In this document: positions 28,841 through 37,241 of the stretch, one piece after another
Position numbering within the stretch: the stretch's first letter is position 1
Layout: each line of letters opens with the position of its first letter
Assembly (NCBI GenBank): GCA_963795775.1
Contig: CAWCJL010000005.1
Span: 372,001 to 436,000 of the forward strand
Length of the DNA: 64,000 nucleotides
DNA from: CAWCJL01 sp963795775
Lineage (GTDB): Bacteria; Acidobacteriota; Terriglobia; Terriglobales; Acidobacteriaceae
Direction: 5' to 3'
The notes under the pieces: model-generated
Seen by the model: only the letters and a program-made list of their open reading frames with translations
Database searches by the model: none
Told to the model about the DNA's origin: nothing
Made by a program: the position numbers and the translations under genes

Positions 28841-30490
28841 TCAGATGTATTCCTTTATCTTGCTGGCCCAGATGGACGCGAGCGGCACCTTGAGGCCGCG
28901 GCACAGGTAGATGTGCCGGTGCTCATACGGCATGGAGTAAGGGTGGTTCATCTCCCCGGCGACCTCGACGGAAGCGAAATACTTGCGGAGCTTGTCTGGA
29001 GTCCGGTCGCCGTTGATGACGATGAGCACCTCGCCGGTGTAGCCGTGCGGTCCCCAAAGATAGTAGTTATTGTGACCGCTGACGGCGAACGGCACGTCCG
29101 ATGGTGCGAGGAAGTTGATAGCGCTGGCTTCGCCGTAATTCGAGCAGACGATACCGGCCTTGGCGCGGTCCTGCGGAGAGAGCGAGCGGTAGATTTGGGT
29201 CACGTTATCGGCGAGCTCCTGCCATCCGAAGCGGTCGGCGTAGAACTGGGGCAAGGGGCCGAGGCGCTGGTTCTCCGTGTTGCCGCTCCGGAGGTGCAGC
29301 CGCGTGGTGTAGGCGATCCATGCAGGCGGCCGCAGCACGGGAATCGCCATAGGCAGAATCAGCACACCAGTGATGATCAGGATGGCCGCGTATGAAGGAA
29401 CGAGCCATGCCGTCTTCCGTGACCGCAGGAGCGATTCCCACACGATGCCGCCGGCGGCGAAGAGCACGGGATAGATGGGCGCGAGGTAGTAGTCCTTCGC
29501 GTGCAGCGCCATCATGAGTGCGAGAAAGACGAGATACGTCCAGCCGATCCAGCGGAAGCTGCGCGCGCGCCGTGAGGCGAACAACCAGACGAGGCCTGCT
29601 CCCCAGAGAAAAACACTCAGCGGGTTATAGCTCTGCACCTGGTTCAGTAGGAAAGGAATCGGCGCGAGGACCACGTTCTTGTTTTCCACCCTGCCGTTGT
29701 GCAGAAACTCCAGCGTGGGCCAGCCGTGGCTCCACTGCCAGAGTGCGTTAGGGAGCGCGAGGAAAAAGATCAGCGCAACCGCGGCGAGGAAGTAGGGGAG
29801 CATGCGTTGCGGCTTCGCCGGCGCAGGTATTGCGGCATAAAGCAACTTCCGCTGTGGTGTAAACAGCAGGCCGGCAAGAAGCGCCACCAGAAAGAGGAGC
29901 ATGGAGGGCTTGTTCTCAAGTCCGAGGCCTCCGGCGAGTCCAACGACGAGCCACCACCTTGGCGAGTTCCCACGCACCAGCAGAATGATCGCGAGCATCG
30001 CGGACATCCAGAAGACCGGCTCAAACGAGTTCATGGAGAGATAACTGTCGATTCCCAGAAACTGCGGCGCCATGAGGACGCCCAGCATGGCGAGCGCCTG
30101 CGCGGCGCGGCGGCCACCAAGCGACCAGGCGAGCAGGCCGGTGAGGAAGACCTTCGCGGCACCGGCAAGCGCGGAGAAGAGGCGGATGCCCACGAGCGAT
30201 TTGCCGAAGAGCGCGATGCCCAGGCGCGCCTGCAGCGCCACCATCGGCGAGTGGTCCACGTAGCCCCAGTCGAGGAAGCGCCCGCAAATAATGTAGTAGA
30301 GCTCGTCGCGGAAGTAGCCGTAGCCGAGGTGCGCTTCCCACGCATTGGTGCCCACATGCAGCGCTAGTTTGAGGGCAGCGAAGAGCAGCGCGAGATAGAG
30401 CGCCTGGCGAAGCGCGGAGGATGGCAGGGCAGCCGGGGCTGCCGCGGGCGGTGTGCCGTGAGCCTGTGTGGGCATGGTATGCGGGTGCAT
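28841..30490 (-). CDS. GT39-type membrane glycosyltransferase
   Basis: A polytopic transferase of the PMT/ArnT-like superfamily that moves sugars from polyprenyl-phosphate donors to envelope acceptors on the periplasmic side. The catalytic acidic pair is in the first periplasmic loop (GYFRDELYYIICGRFLDWGY, Asp62-Glu63), followed by VDHSPMVALQARLG, the usual second motif. About 10-11 hydrophobic helices span residues 28-440, and the C-terminal about 120 residues form a soluble domain (FGWQELADNVTQIYRSLSPQD). The start at 30490 (MHPHTMPTQ) is uncertain; 30475 is equally possible and neither has a clear ribosome site. The acceptor is unknown. No sugar-donor genes are adjacent. Confidence 0.85.
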   Translation of the reverse strand: MHPHTMPTQAHGTPPAAAPAALPSSALRQALYLALLFAALKLALHVGTNAWEAHLGYGYFRDELYYIICGRFLDWGYVDHSPMVALQARLGIALFGKSLVGIRLFSALAGAAKVFLTGLLAWSLGGRRAAQALAMLGVLMAPQFLGIDSYLSMNSFEPVFWMSAMLAIILLVRGNSPRWWLVVGLAGGLGLENKPSMLLFLVALLAGLLFTPQRKLLYAAIPAPAKPQRMLPYFLAAVALIFFLALPNALWQWSHGWPTLEFLHNGRVENKNVVLAPIPFLLNQVQSYNPLSVFLWGAGLVWLFASRRARSFRWIGWTYLVFLALMMALHAKDYYLAPIYPVLFAAGGIVWESLLRSRKTAWLVPSYAAILIITGVLILPMAIPVLRPPAWIAYTTRLHLRSGNTENQRLGPLPQFYADRFGWQELADNVTQIYRSLSPQDRAKAGIVCSNYGEASAINFLAPSDVPFAVSGHNNYYLWGPHGYTGEVLIVINGDRTPDKLRKYFASVEVAGEMNHPYSMPYEHRHIYLCRGLKVPLASIWASKIKEYI

Positions 30491-30885
30491 CGTAGCACGT
30501 ATACGCATCCGCCTCGCGTTTGGTTCTGGGGCAAAAGCACACGCGGTCGGACGGGTTCGGGTTCCGGCCAGCCGAACACTTCGTGTTGCGCGATTCCGCT
30601 CCCAGTCTGCAAAACGAAGGCGCCGAGTGAATGAACCACACACTGCGCGAGGGAACTTCATCCGAAGGTCAACCACTTGCCAGGTGCAGAGCGCTTCTCC
30701 GCAGCGCATTATCCAGGACGTATATCTGGCACACGGGCATCTGTATGTGGCGGGCGCTTTCTCCTTGACCAGCCATTACTCCGGGAGTGTAGTGTTAGGC
30801 GATTATTCCCGGAGGATATCGTGCCCGTTCTAACTTCCAGCTTTATAAACCTTAGCTGCACAAAAGCCATTCCGAAGTATTCTAA
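30491..30885. other. gap with a possible displaced start for the next gene
   Basis: No convincing independent gene lies here. A good ribosome site (GGAGG at 30811) precedes a GTG at 30821, but that frame runs past the downstream signal-peptide-like sequence in another phase. CCGGGA at 30781 and TCCCGG at 30807 could pair around a 20-base loop just upstream of this site. See the serine-hydrolase-like entry. Confidence 0.4.
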
Positions 30886-30981
30886 TTCTATCTACGGGCG
30901 CACAATCCGTTTCGCACACTGCTCGCGGCAGCCTTTCTTCTATGCTTCACTCTCGGCGCTACTGTCCGGACACATGCGGCT

Positions 30982-32181
30982 GTGCGCGCTACCCCGGATG
31001 CGGCGCAAGCAGAGGGAGGGGACCAGGGCAACCCGTACTGCGCCGATGTGCAGCAAAAGCGGGAGATGATCGAGCGCCTCGCGCGTGAAGCGAAAGAGCA
31101 GTACCACCTCAAGGCGTTGATTGTGCAGGTGCGCTGCAATGGCAGGGACGTTCGCACCATGGCTTTGGGCGAGTCGATGTATGGCGTGCCCGCCACGCCG
31201 CAGATGCACTTCCGCAACGGCGCGATGGCCTTCACCTACATGAGCACCATGCTCCTGGAACTTGTGGACGAGCACCAGGTCTCGCTTGATGACAAGCTGA
31301 GCAATTGGTTTCCCGAGCTGCCCAATGCGGGTCGCATCACGCTCAGGAGCCTGGCCAACATGACAAACGGGTACGCCGACTATGTCTACACACCGACGCT
31401 GCTGAACGGCACGGTGCTCGATCCCTTTCGGCAATGGCGACCCGAGGAACTGATCCATGCCGGCGTCAGCAGGCAAGAAATGTTCGAGCCTCTCACGAAC
31501 TGGGGGTATTGCCATACGGGCTACGTCATTCTCGGCGAGGTGCTGGAGCAGATCACCCACATGTCGCTGGCCGATGCGATGAAGAAATACATCATTGATC
31601 GCATGGACCTGGAGCAAACAAGGAGCTTCAGCACGCCGCAGATCCCCGAGCCGGTGCTGCACGTCTACAGTTCGGAGCGGCGCGAGATTCTGCAGATTCC
31701 GGCCAGGCTGCCGTTCTATGAGGAGTCGACGTTCTGGAATCCCTCCTGGACCACGGTGCAGGGCGCCATTCAGACGACAGACATCACCGACATGAGCCGA
31801 TCCATGGAGATCGTCGGAGAGGGCAGGCTGCTCTCCAAGGCATCCTTCAAAGCGCAGGTCGGCCCCAACCTGGTCGGCTTCGGACACAAACAAAAGGGAT
31901 GTTCTGCCTGCCGCGCGAATACAGAAGCATTTAACTACGGGCTCGGCGTCATCAATCTCGGACCGTGGAATGTCCAGGTGAAGGACTTCGCTGGGTCCGG
32001 CGGGACCGTCGGGTATCTTCGCTCCAGGAAACTTACGATCAGCATTGCAACCACGTACAAGCCGGACGCCTTCAACGCCGAAGGCGTGTACAAGGAATCA
32101 AGCGCCCCGATTTTCACCAAGTTCGCAAACGCGCTCGCACCGAACACGCTTCCTCCGCAAGGCGGCGCTGCTCAACAGTAA
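30982..32181 (+). CDS. beta-lactamase-fold serine hydrolase homologue lacking catalytic residues
   Basis: The 399-residue product follows the class C beta-lactamase/EstB-type family in order. After the FR of HFRNGAMAFTYMSTMLLEL it reads VDEHQVSLDDKLSNWFPELP and ITLRSLANMTNGYADY, where active members have FRIGSxTK...LSLDDPVxxYLPE...ITLRHLLTHTSGL. The SxxK nucleophile motif is replaced: Ser to Ala and Lys to Phe in GAMAF. The second motif YxN reads GYCHTGYVILG, i.e. Asn is lost. The enzyme is therefore probably inactive as a hydrolase. The in-frame bases 30901-30981 encode a signal-peptide-like stretch (RTLLAAAFLLCFTLGATV) with no ATG, GTG or TTG before it. The annotated GTG at 30982 thus skips it, and a one-base deletion near 30890 is possible. 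Confidence 0.6.
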   Translation: MRATPDAAQAEGGDQGNPYCADVQQKREMIERLAREAKEQYHLKALIVQVRCNGRDVRTMALGESMYGVPATPQMHFRNGAMAFTYMSTMLLELVDEHQVSLDDKLSNWFPELPNAGRITLRSLANMTNGYADYVYTPTLLNGTVLDPFRQWRPEELIHAGVSRQEMFEPLTNWGYCHTGYVILGEVLEQITHMSLADAMKKYIIDRMDLEQTRSFSTPQIPEPVLHVYSSERREILQIPARLPFYEESTFWNPSWTTVQGAIQTTDITDMSRSMEIVGEGRLLSKASFKAQVGPNLVGFGHKQKGCSACRANTEAFNYGLGVINLGPWNVQVKDFAGSGGTVGYLRSRKLTISIATTYKPDAFNAEGVYKESSAPIFTKFANALAPNTLPPQGGAAQQ

Positions 32182-32364
32182 AGAGCACGATTCGAGCGCC
32201 GTAGGGCGCAAAACTGCGTAACCGGCAAGCGGTGGCCTCGATCACCGTTCGGGCGGCAGATGTGGCGGCAGCGGTTGGTCTGCTCGACTTACCGATTCGG
32301 ACGAGCAGATCGTGGAGGCCGAGCGCCTCCCCCTGAGAGGAGGCGCTGATGGAACGCAACACGC

Positions 32365-33000
32365 TTAGGCCGACGTGGGAGAAAGTGCTCCAAAGTGCGA
32401 GCGCGAGGGCTCTTTCCAGCGAAGCGCCTCTGCAATGCAGATGAAGTGAACGATAAGCAGCAGCGGAACCCCAAATGTGGGAATGAGACTCAGCGGGAGT
32501 GCGGTGAGGATGGCAGTAGAGCCGAGCTGATCGCCGAGCTGGCCGGCGAGCGTTCCGAGCAGGACGGCCATCACCAGGTCGATGACGCCCAGAATCTGCC
32601 AGAGGATGAAAGTTTTGCGGTACTTGGGAAGGGCGAGATGGATAGCCGCAAGCGGTGCGGTGACTCCGATGGCGACGTCGCCCCAGCCCGCGGGCAGGGC
32701 GAAGACTCCGGGTAAAAGTCCAGCAGCATAGAGTGCCACAAAGGCGAAGCCGACAATGCGCCAGGACTGAATGAAGGTTAAGGTGCGCGGGCTGAGAGAA
32801 AGTGCGAACTGCCGGAATCCGGTCGAAGAAAAGAACCAGATTAGGAAAGCGAGCAGGGGAGTCAGAACCGCCAGCCCGAGTGCGATGGGTGGCCGACCGG
32901 GCACGCCTTCGAAGCTGTGCAGCGCGGAAGCGTAGAGGACGATGCCGAACCATACGGGGGTGAGGACGGCGACGAGTCTTTTGTAACCGATATTGCTCAT
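32365..33000 (-). CDS. six- or seven-helix membrane protein, MarR-linked
   Basis: A 211-residue integral membrane protein of unknown function with about six hydrophobic helices (LVAVLTPVWFGIVLYASAL, ALGLAVLTPLLAFLIWFF, IVGFAFVALYAAGLLPGVF, ILWQILGVIDLVMAVLLGTL, LPLSLIPTFGVPLLLIVHFI). No catalytic motif is visible. Its ATG overlaps the stop of the upstream MarR gene (ATGA), so the regulator and this protein are co-translated, and the membrane protein is the likely target of the regulator. The 183-base gap to the previous gene (32182-32364) shows nothing recognisable. Confidence 0.75.
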   Translation of the reverse strand: MSNIGYKRLVAVLTPVWFGIVLYASALHSFEGVPGRPPIALGLAVLTPLLAFLIWFFSSTGFRQFALSLSPRTLTFIQSWRIVGFAFVALYAAGLLPGVFALPAGWGDVAIGVTAPLAAIHLALPKYRKTFILWQILGVIDLVMAVLLGTLAGQLGDQLGSTAILTALPLSLIPTFGVPLLLIVHFICIAEALRWKEPSRSHFGALSPTSA

Positions 33001-33449
33001 GAAATTTCTCCTTCCTGGGCCCGGGTTGTGACTTGGTTGCTCAACTTGAGGAGATCATTCCACTGCTTGTCTCCGAGTTGGCTTTTCAACTGCGATTGCA
33101 TCGCTTCCCAGGCGGGAAGCGCGCGACGAAAGCGTTCACGGCCTGGCGGCGCGAGACTCAGAAGTCGCTCCCGCCGGTCCTCGCCGCGCCGCTCTTTTAC
33201 CCAGCCCTCCCGCCCCATGATCTGTAGCGTTCGGGTGAGGGTAGTGCTGTCCATGGCGAGCAGCTTGCCGAGAGCACCCTGCGAGATCTCGCCCACACGC
33301 GCGAGACTCTGCAGGATGGTGAACTGCGTGGCGCGCAGACCGAGAGGGCGGAGCGCGTCATCGTACAACTGGGTGAGCGCGCGTGAAGCCCGGCGGAGGG
33401 TCGCACACATGCAGACCAGATCCGGGAGATGTGGACCGGTGCTGTTCAT
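32997..33449 (-). CDS. MarR family transcriptional regulator (1)
   Basis: A 150-residue winged-helix regulator. The N-terminal dimerisation helices (CMCATLRRASRALTQLYDDA) precede the DNA-binding domain (LGLRATQFTILQSLARVG, the recognition helix in GALGKLLAMDSTTLTRTLQIM, and the wing EGWVKERRGEDRRERLLSL). The two Cys near residues 13-15 could sense oxidants, as in OhrR-type members, but this is inference. An 18-bp perfect palindrome lies 8 bases before its ATG and is probably its own operator. It forms an operon with the downstream membrane protein gene. Confidence 0.9.
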   Translation of the reverse strand: MNSTGPHLPDLVCMCATLRRASRALTQLYDDALRPLGLRATQFTILQSLARVGEISQGALGKLLAMDSTTLTRTLQIMGREGWVKERRGEDRRERLLSLAPPGRERFRRALPAWEAMQSQLKSQLGDKQWNDLLKLSNQVTTRAQEGEIS

Positions 33450-33456
33450 GCCAGAG

Positions 33457-33474
33457 TAGATGCATATGCATCTA
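33457..33474. promoter_or_regulatory. 18-bp palindromic MarR operator
   Basis: TAGATGCATATGCATCTA is a perfect palindrome, AT-rich against a GC-rich background, and sits between the MarR start codon (33449) and the promoter region. Size and symmetry fit a MarR dimer site mediating autorepression of the marR-membrane protein operon. Confidence 0.7.
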
Positions 33475-33551
33475 TTCTCGATTCGCTTTTATTTGGAGTG
33501 TGCTCAATGCGAGGGGGCGGATATCGCGAACGGAGACGCCGGACCTCGGGC

Positions 33552-35576
33552 TCAGGCGGAGGGATTTCGGAGCGTGGAGGCGGCGACGAAACCGGGCGTG
33601 GGCGCGGGTGCCGTGTCGGCCGGGTGGAAGTGCGCGTGGATCTCCTGGGCCAGTTTGCCAGGAACCACAGCCGTGAGGGCTTCAAGGCTAGCCTGCTCGA
33701 TGCTGCGGAGAGAGCCAAAGTGCTCAATCAGGCGGGTGCGGGTGCGCGCGCCAACACCGGGAATCTCGAGGAGTTCGGACTGGCGGTCGCGAATCTCGCG
33801 TCGCTTGCGGTGATAGGTGACCGCGAATCGGTGTGATTCATCGCGGATCTTCTGGATTAGGTGCAGCACGGGCGAGCGGCGGTCAAGGACAATGGGATCG
33901 TCCTCCTGCCCGTAGAGGTAGATGATTTCTTCACGCTTGGCGATGGACGCGAGCGGCTGGGTGGTGATGCCGAGTTCTTCAAGCGCCTGTGCTGCGGCGT
34001 GGAGCTGGCCGAGGCCACCGTCGATGAGTACCAGGCTGGGCATGCCGGCGCCGGCAGTCTCGCCTTCCTCTTCCATCACGCGCTTGTACCTGCGGCCGAC
34101 CACTTCGCGCATGGAGGCGAAGTCATCGACACCCGTCACCGTCTTCACCTGGAACTTGCGGTAATCGGACTTCTTCATCGCGCCGTTTTCCCAGACCACC
34201 ATGGATGCGACGGTCTCTGCTCCCTGGATGTGCGAGATATCGAAACATTCGATGCGTCGCGGCAGTTCGGGTAGCGTGAGGATATCCTGCAGGGCCTCTT
34301 GGATGGCTTTCTGCGTGGGCTGGAGCACACGGAAGCGTTGGTCATAGCTCTGCTTTGCGTTCTGTCCCACCAGGTCGACCAATGAGCGCTTTTCGCCGCG
34401 CTGTGGCACGGCGATCTCGATGCGGTGACCCGTGCGCTCGGCGAGCAGATGGCAAAGAGCCTCGCGGTCAGGAAAGTCTACCGGCAGCAGGATGGAGCGG
34501 GGCACGTAGGGTTGGTCGATGTAAAGCTGCTTGATAAAAGCGGAGAAAAACGCAGGTGGGTGGAAGGAGGGCTGGATTTCCGTCCGCAGCGCACCTGCTG
34601 GCGTGAGCGCCGCTTCCGGCGAGCCATGGGGCGCGAAATCGTCCAGTGGCGGGGGAGCGGAGGCCTCATGCTCGGCGGCTTCGTCACCGGCCACCATGTC
34701 TTCGCTGATGAACTCCGGCAGGTCTTCCCAGAAGAAGTCGCGGCGGTCGACGATCTTCCCCCCGCGCATGTGGAAGAGGTTCACGGCGAGCATGCCATTT
34801 TCGTAGTGATAGCCGAAGACATCGGCGTCGTCGCTGTCGACGGTCGCGATGCGCTGCTTCTCCTGCACCTGGTCCACGGTGATGAGGAGGTCGCGATATT
34901 TGGCGGCGAGCTCGAATTGCTCGGCGGCGGCAGCGTTCTCCATGCGCTCGGTCAGTGAGCGGGCGAGCTCATGCTGGCGGCCTTCCAGGAAGAGCTGCGC
35001 ATCGCGTACGGACTCGCGGTACAGCTCCGGCGTGGTCAGTCCCTCGACGCACGGACCTTGGCAGCGCTTGATGTAGTACTGCAGGCAAGGCCGGCGGTGA
35101 TAGCGCGAAAGGTCGATTTTGCACGAGGGCAGCAGGAAGCTGCGATGGAGCAGCTCGACCACGCGATGCGCCAGGTTACCGGGGAAGTACGGGCCGTAGT
35201 AGGCACTCCCGTCCTTGCGCAGACGGCGCGTAACGAAGGCCTTGGGGTAGCGGTCCGCAAGCGTGAGCTTGACGTAGGGATAGGTCTTGTCATCGCGCAG
35301 CAGGATATTGAAGCGGGGCTTGCGCTGCTTGATCAGGTTGTTTTCAAGCGCCAGGGCCTCGCGCTCGTTGTCCACCAGGATGTACTCGAGATCGACCGCC
35401 TCACGCATGAGCGAGCCGGTCTTGGCATTGGCCTGTGCCGAGGCGAGCAGGTAGGAACGGACGCGGGAGCGCAGGTTCTTCGCTTTGCCTACATAAATGA
35501 CCTCGCCCTCGGCGTTTTTGTAGAGATACACGCCGGGCCGCGCGGGGAGGGTCCGTATCTTTTGCTCGAGGTCCAT
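33552..35576 (-). CDS. uvrC: excinuclease ABC subunit C UvrC
   Basis: UvrC makes both incisions in nucleotide excision repair after UvrA/UvrB damage recognition. The GIY-YIG domain is at residues 11-90 (RPGVYLYKNAEGEVIYVGKAKNLRSR). The Cys-rich region around 144-177 and a UVR (UvrB-binding) motif at about 208-240 (ELARSLTERMENAAAAEQFELAAKYRDLL) follow. Next come an acidic and Pro-rich insertion (about 300-340), the RNase H-type endonuclease domain (IECFDISHIQGAETVASMVV onward) and C-terminal helix-hairpin-helix motifs (LLEIPGVGARTRTRLIEHFG). At 674 residues it is slightly longer than the E. coli protein because of the insertion and tail. uvrA lies about 7 kb further on; uvrB is not in the window. 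Confidence 0.95.
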   Translation of the reverse strand: MDLEQKIRTLPARPGVYLYKNAEGEVIYVGKAKNLRSRVRSYLLASAQANAKTGSLMREAVDLEYILVDNEREALALENNLIKQRKPRFNILLRDDKTYPYVKLTLADRYPKAFVTRRLRKDGSAYYGPYFPGNLAHRVVELLHRSFLLPSCKIDLSRYHRRPCLQYYIKRCQGPCVEGLTTPELYRESVRDAQLFLEGRQHELARSLTERMENAAAAEQFELAAKYRDLLITVDQVQEKQRIATVDSDDADVFGYHYENGMLAVNLFHMRGGKIVDRRDFFWEDLPEFISEDMVAGDEAAEHEASAPPPLDDFAPHGSPEAALTPAGALRTEIQPSFHPPAFFSAFIKQLYIDQPYVPRSILLPVDFPDREALCHLLAERTGHRIEIAVPQRGEKRSLVDLVGQNAKQSYDQRFRVLQPTQKAIQEALQDILTLPELPRRIECFDISHIQGAETVASMVVWENGAMKKSDYRKFQVKTVTGVDDFASMREVVGRRYKRVMEEEGETAGAGMPSLVLIDGGLGQLHAAAQALEELGITTQPLASIAKREEIIYLYGQEDDPIVLDRRSPVLHLIQKIRDESHRFAVTYHRKRREIRDRQSELLEIPGVGARTRTRLIEHFGSLRSIEQASLEALTAVVPGKLAQEIHAHFHPADTAPAPTPGFVAASTLRNPSA

Positions 35577-35915
35577 GCTGAACAGCTATCTTTCTAGTGT
35601 AGCTGCTGTGACGAGATAGGGCAGCGCAGCGGATGAGAGCGGCTTGGTCAGGCAAACAAGGCACCGGTACCGGGCCGTTCCGGCGCCAACGGCACCGTGC
35701 GCGCTAGCTCCGTATTGCGGCTCGGCGGGTAAAACCTACACGGAATCCGGATTCCGCGAGAGCAGAAACGATTCGAAACAGGAGAAAGATGAGAAGGCGC
35801 ACTCTGGCGAGACGAGTGCATCTAAACTGTGGCTGAGGGTGCTGGCGGAATGCCAGGCCAGAGTTGCATGCGCGGCGGTGTGTGCCGGCTGCGAATTGAA
35901 AGGAGTATCACTTCC
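35577..35915. other. intergenic region with 16-bp palindrome
   Basis: A 339-base gap between divergent uvrC and the OmpA-family gene. It holds a perfect palindrome CGGAATCCGGATTCCG at 35741-35756, about 160 bases before the OmpA-family start, which could be an operator or hairpin. No other gene-like or RNA-like element was recognised. Confidence 0.45.
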
Positions 35916-36653
35916 ATGACCAAGATTGACCGGGCTACCCGCGTACTGCTGCCCTGCACGCTTGCTGTTGCTTCGATGTTGCTGCCGGCCGGCTGCTCCA
36001 GCAAGAAATATGTGCGGAGCCAGACGGCGCCTCTGATTCAAAAGACCAACGAACTGGACGATCAGACTGCGAAGAACCACCGCGACCTGCAGAATGTCGG
36101 TGAGCGTACGACGCAAGGCATCAACCAGGCGCAGCAGTCGGCAGAAACCGCCACGCAGAATGCGCAGAATGCAACCCAGGCGGCCAACAAGGCGCAAGGG
36201 AGCGCGCAGGAGGCGGTGAATCGCGCGGATTCGCTTTCCAGCCTCATCTCCAACCTGGACAGCTATAAACAGGTGGCGGACACGTCGGTGACGTTTGGGT
36301 TCAACAAATCCAACCTGACAAAGACCAGCAAAGAGGCGCTGGACCAGCTCGGTTCGCAGTTGGGCTCCACCCGCGGCTACATCCTCGAAGTGACGGGCGG
36401 AACGGACTCGGTGGGCAGCGCGGAATACAACTACGGGCTGAGCCAACGTCGCGCGGAGGCGGTGGTGCAGTACCTGGCTTCCAAGTACAACATTCCGCCG
36501 CACAAGTTCTACCTGATCGGCATCGGCAAGGACCAGGAGGTCGCGCCCAATACGACCGCAGCCGGCCGGGCGAAGAATCGCCGAGTGCAAGTGCAGGTGT
36601 TGTCGAACATGCAGCAGGGAACGGCGCCGGCAGCGGGTACTGCGGGCCTCTGA
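35916..36653 (+). CDS. OmpA/Pal-family lipoprotein
   Basis: The ATG at 35916 has AAAGGAG upstream. A lipoprotein signal ends in LLPAGC, so Cys27 is the lipid anchor. Residues about 45-130 are a Gln/Asn/Ala-rich helical segment (QTAKNHRDLQNVGE, AQQSAETATQNAQNATQAA), likely a coiled-coil spacer. Residues about 135-235 form the OmpA C-terminal peptidoglycan-binding domain: VTFGFNKSNLTKTSKEALDQ, ILEVTGGTDSVGSAEYNYGL, LSQRRAEAVVQYLASKYN and TAAGRAKNRRVQVQVL. It would tether the outer membrane to peptidoglycan. Unlike Pal it is not beside tol genes. A strong terminator follows. Confidence 0.9.
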   Translation: MTKIDRATRVLLPCTLAVASMLLPAGCSSKKYVRSQTAPLIQKTNELDDQTAKNHRDLQNVGERTTQGINQAQQSAETATQNAQNATQAANKAQGSAQEAVNRADSLSSLISNLDSYKQVADTSVTFGFNKSNLTKTSKEALDQLGSQLGSTRGYILEVTGGTDSVGSAEYNYGLSQRRAEAVVQYLASKYNIPPHKFYLIGIGKDQEVAPNTTAAGRAKNRRVQVQVLSNMQQGTAPAAGTAGL

Positions 36654-36683
36654 TCCAGCGGCGAAACGCGAGCTTGGGAAACG

Positions 36684-36720
36684 AATGGCCGAGAGGCGGA
36701 TGCCTCTCGGCCATTTTGTT
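36684..36720 (+). terminator. strong hairpin terminator after OmpA-family gene
   Basis: A 14-bp perfect stem (AATGGCCGAGAGGC pairs with GCCTCTCGGCCATT) with loop GGAT runs into TTGTTT, a typical Rho-independent terminator 30 bases after the stop. Confidence 0.9.
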
Positions 36721-36767
36721 TCAGCGGCCGGACCGTGCCGAGCCGCGGTTCAGAGATCGAGCAGTGC

Positions 36768-36974
36768 TCAGTTGGCTTGGCAGGCCGGGCACTGCATAAT
36801 GTGGCGCTGCAAGGCGACTTCGGCGCTGTGCTTTACTTCTGTCGCTTTGCCGACCATGAGGTCCGATGATCGATGGTGAGAAGGAGCATGCTGGGCTTCC
36901 TTGCCCGCCAGCATCGCCTGACGGCTCGCCTCTTTAAGATTGGTTTCCAGTAGTTCGCGTGTGTGACAATGCAT
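36768..36974 (-). CDS. small hypothetical protein with C-terminal CxxC
   Basis: A 68-residue frame with an ATG preceded by GGGGC. The N-terminal half is an amphipathic helix rich in Glu/Lys/Ala (LLETNLKEASRQAMLAGKEA) and the C-terminus ends HIMQCPACQAN, so His plus CxxC could bind a metal. The composition is protein-like and no competing gene overlaps it, but there is no family match I can name. It is the only candidate gene in the 588 bases between the OmpA-family gene and the DHA2 pump; the remaining 267 bases (36975-37241) show nothing. Confidence 0.45.
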   Translation of the reverse strand: MHCHTRELLETNLKEASRQAMLAGKEAQHAPSHHRSSDLMVGKATEVKHSAEVALQRHIMQCPACQAN

Positions 36975-37241
36975 ATGCCCCGCCGGCAGATTGGTATAAA
37001 CCCAAGGTACGCCAAGACGCGCCAGATTTCACCACAATATCACGGCGTACAATGGATTTTCGCAGTGCCAAATTCAGCTCTCCGCAATGGGCAACACGTG
37101 GTGATGGTGGGCATCGAGTGAGCGCCTGAGTGTATTCCACTTAGATTTTCAGCATCTGGAAGACTCTCGCTGATCGGCTCCTGAACGCGCGCCTGTTTTC
37201 TCGTATTCTGAAGATCTTCCGTCTTTGCGACTGACCCTGCC

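Noticed and set aside
30677..31069. Frame starting near 30677 as an independent gene
   Set aside because: It has no domain or signal and overlaps the serine-hydrolase-like gene; only its internal GTG at 30821 is of interest as a displaced start.
35644..35919. A short gene upstream of the OmpA-family gene
   Set aside because: Low-complexity, no ribosome site, overlaps the OmpA-family gene start and has no recognisable features.
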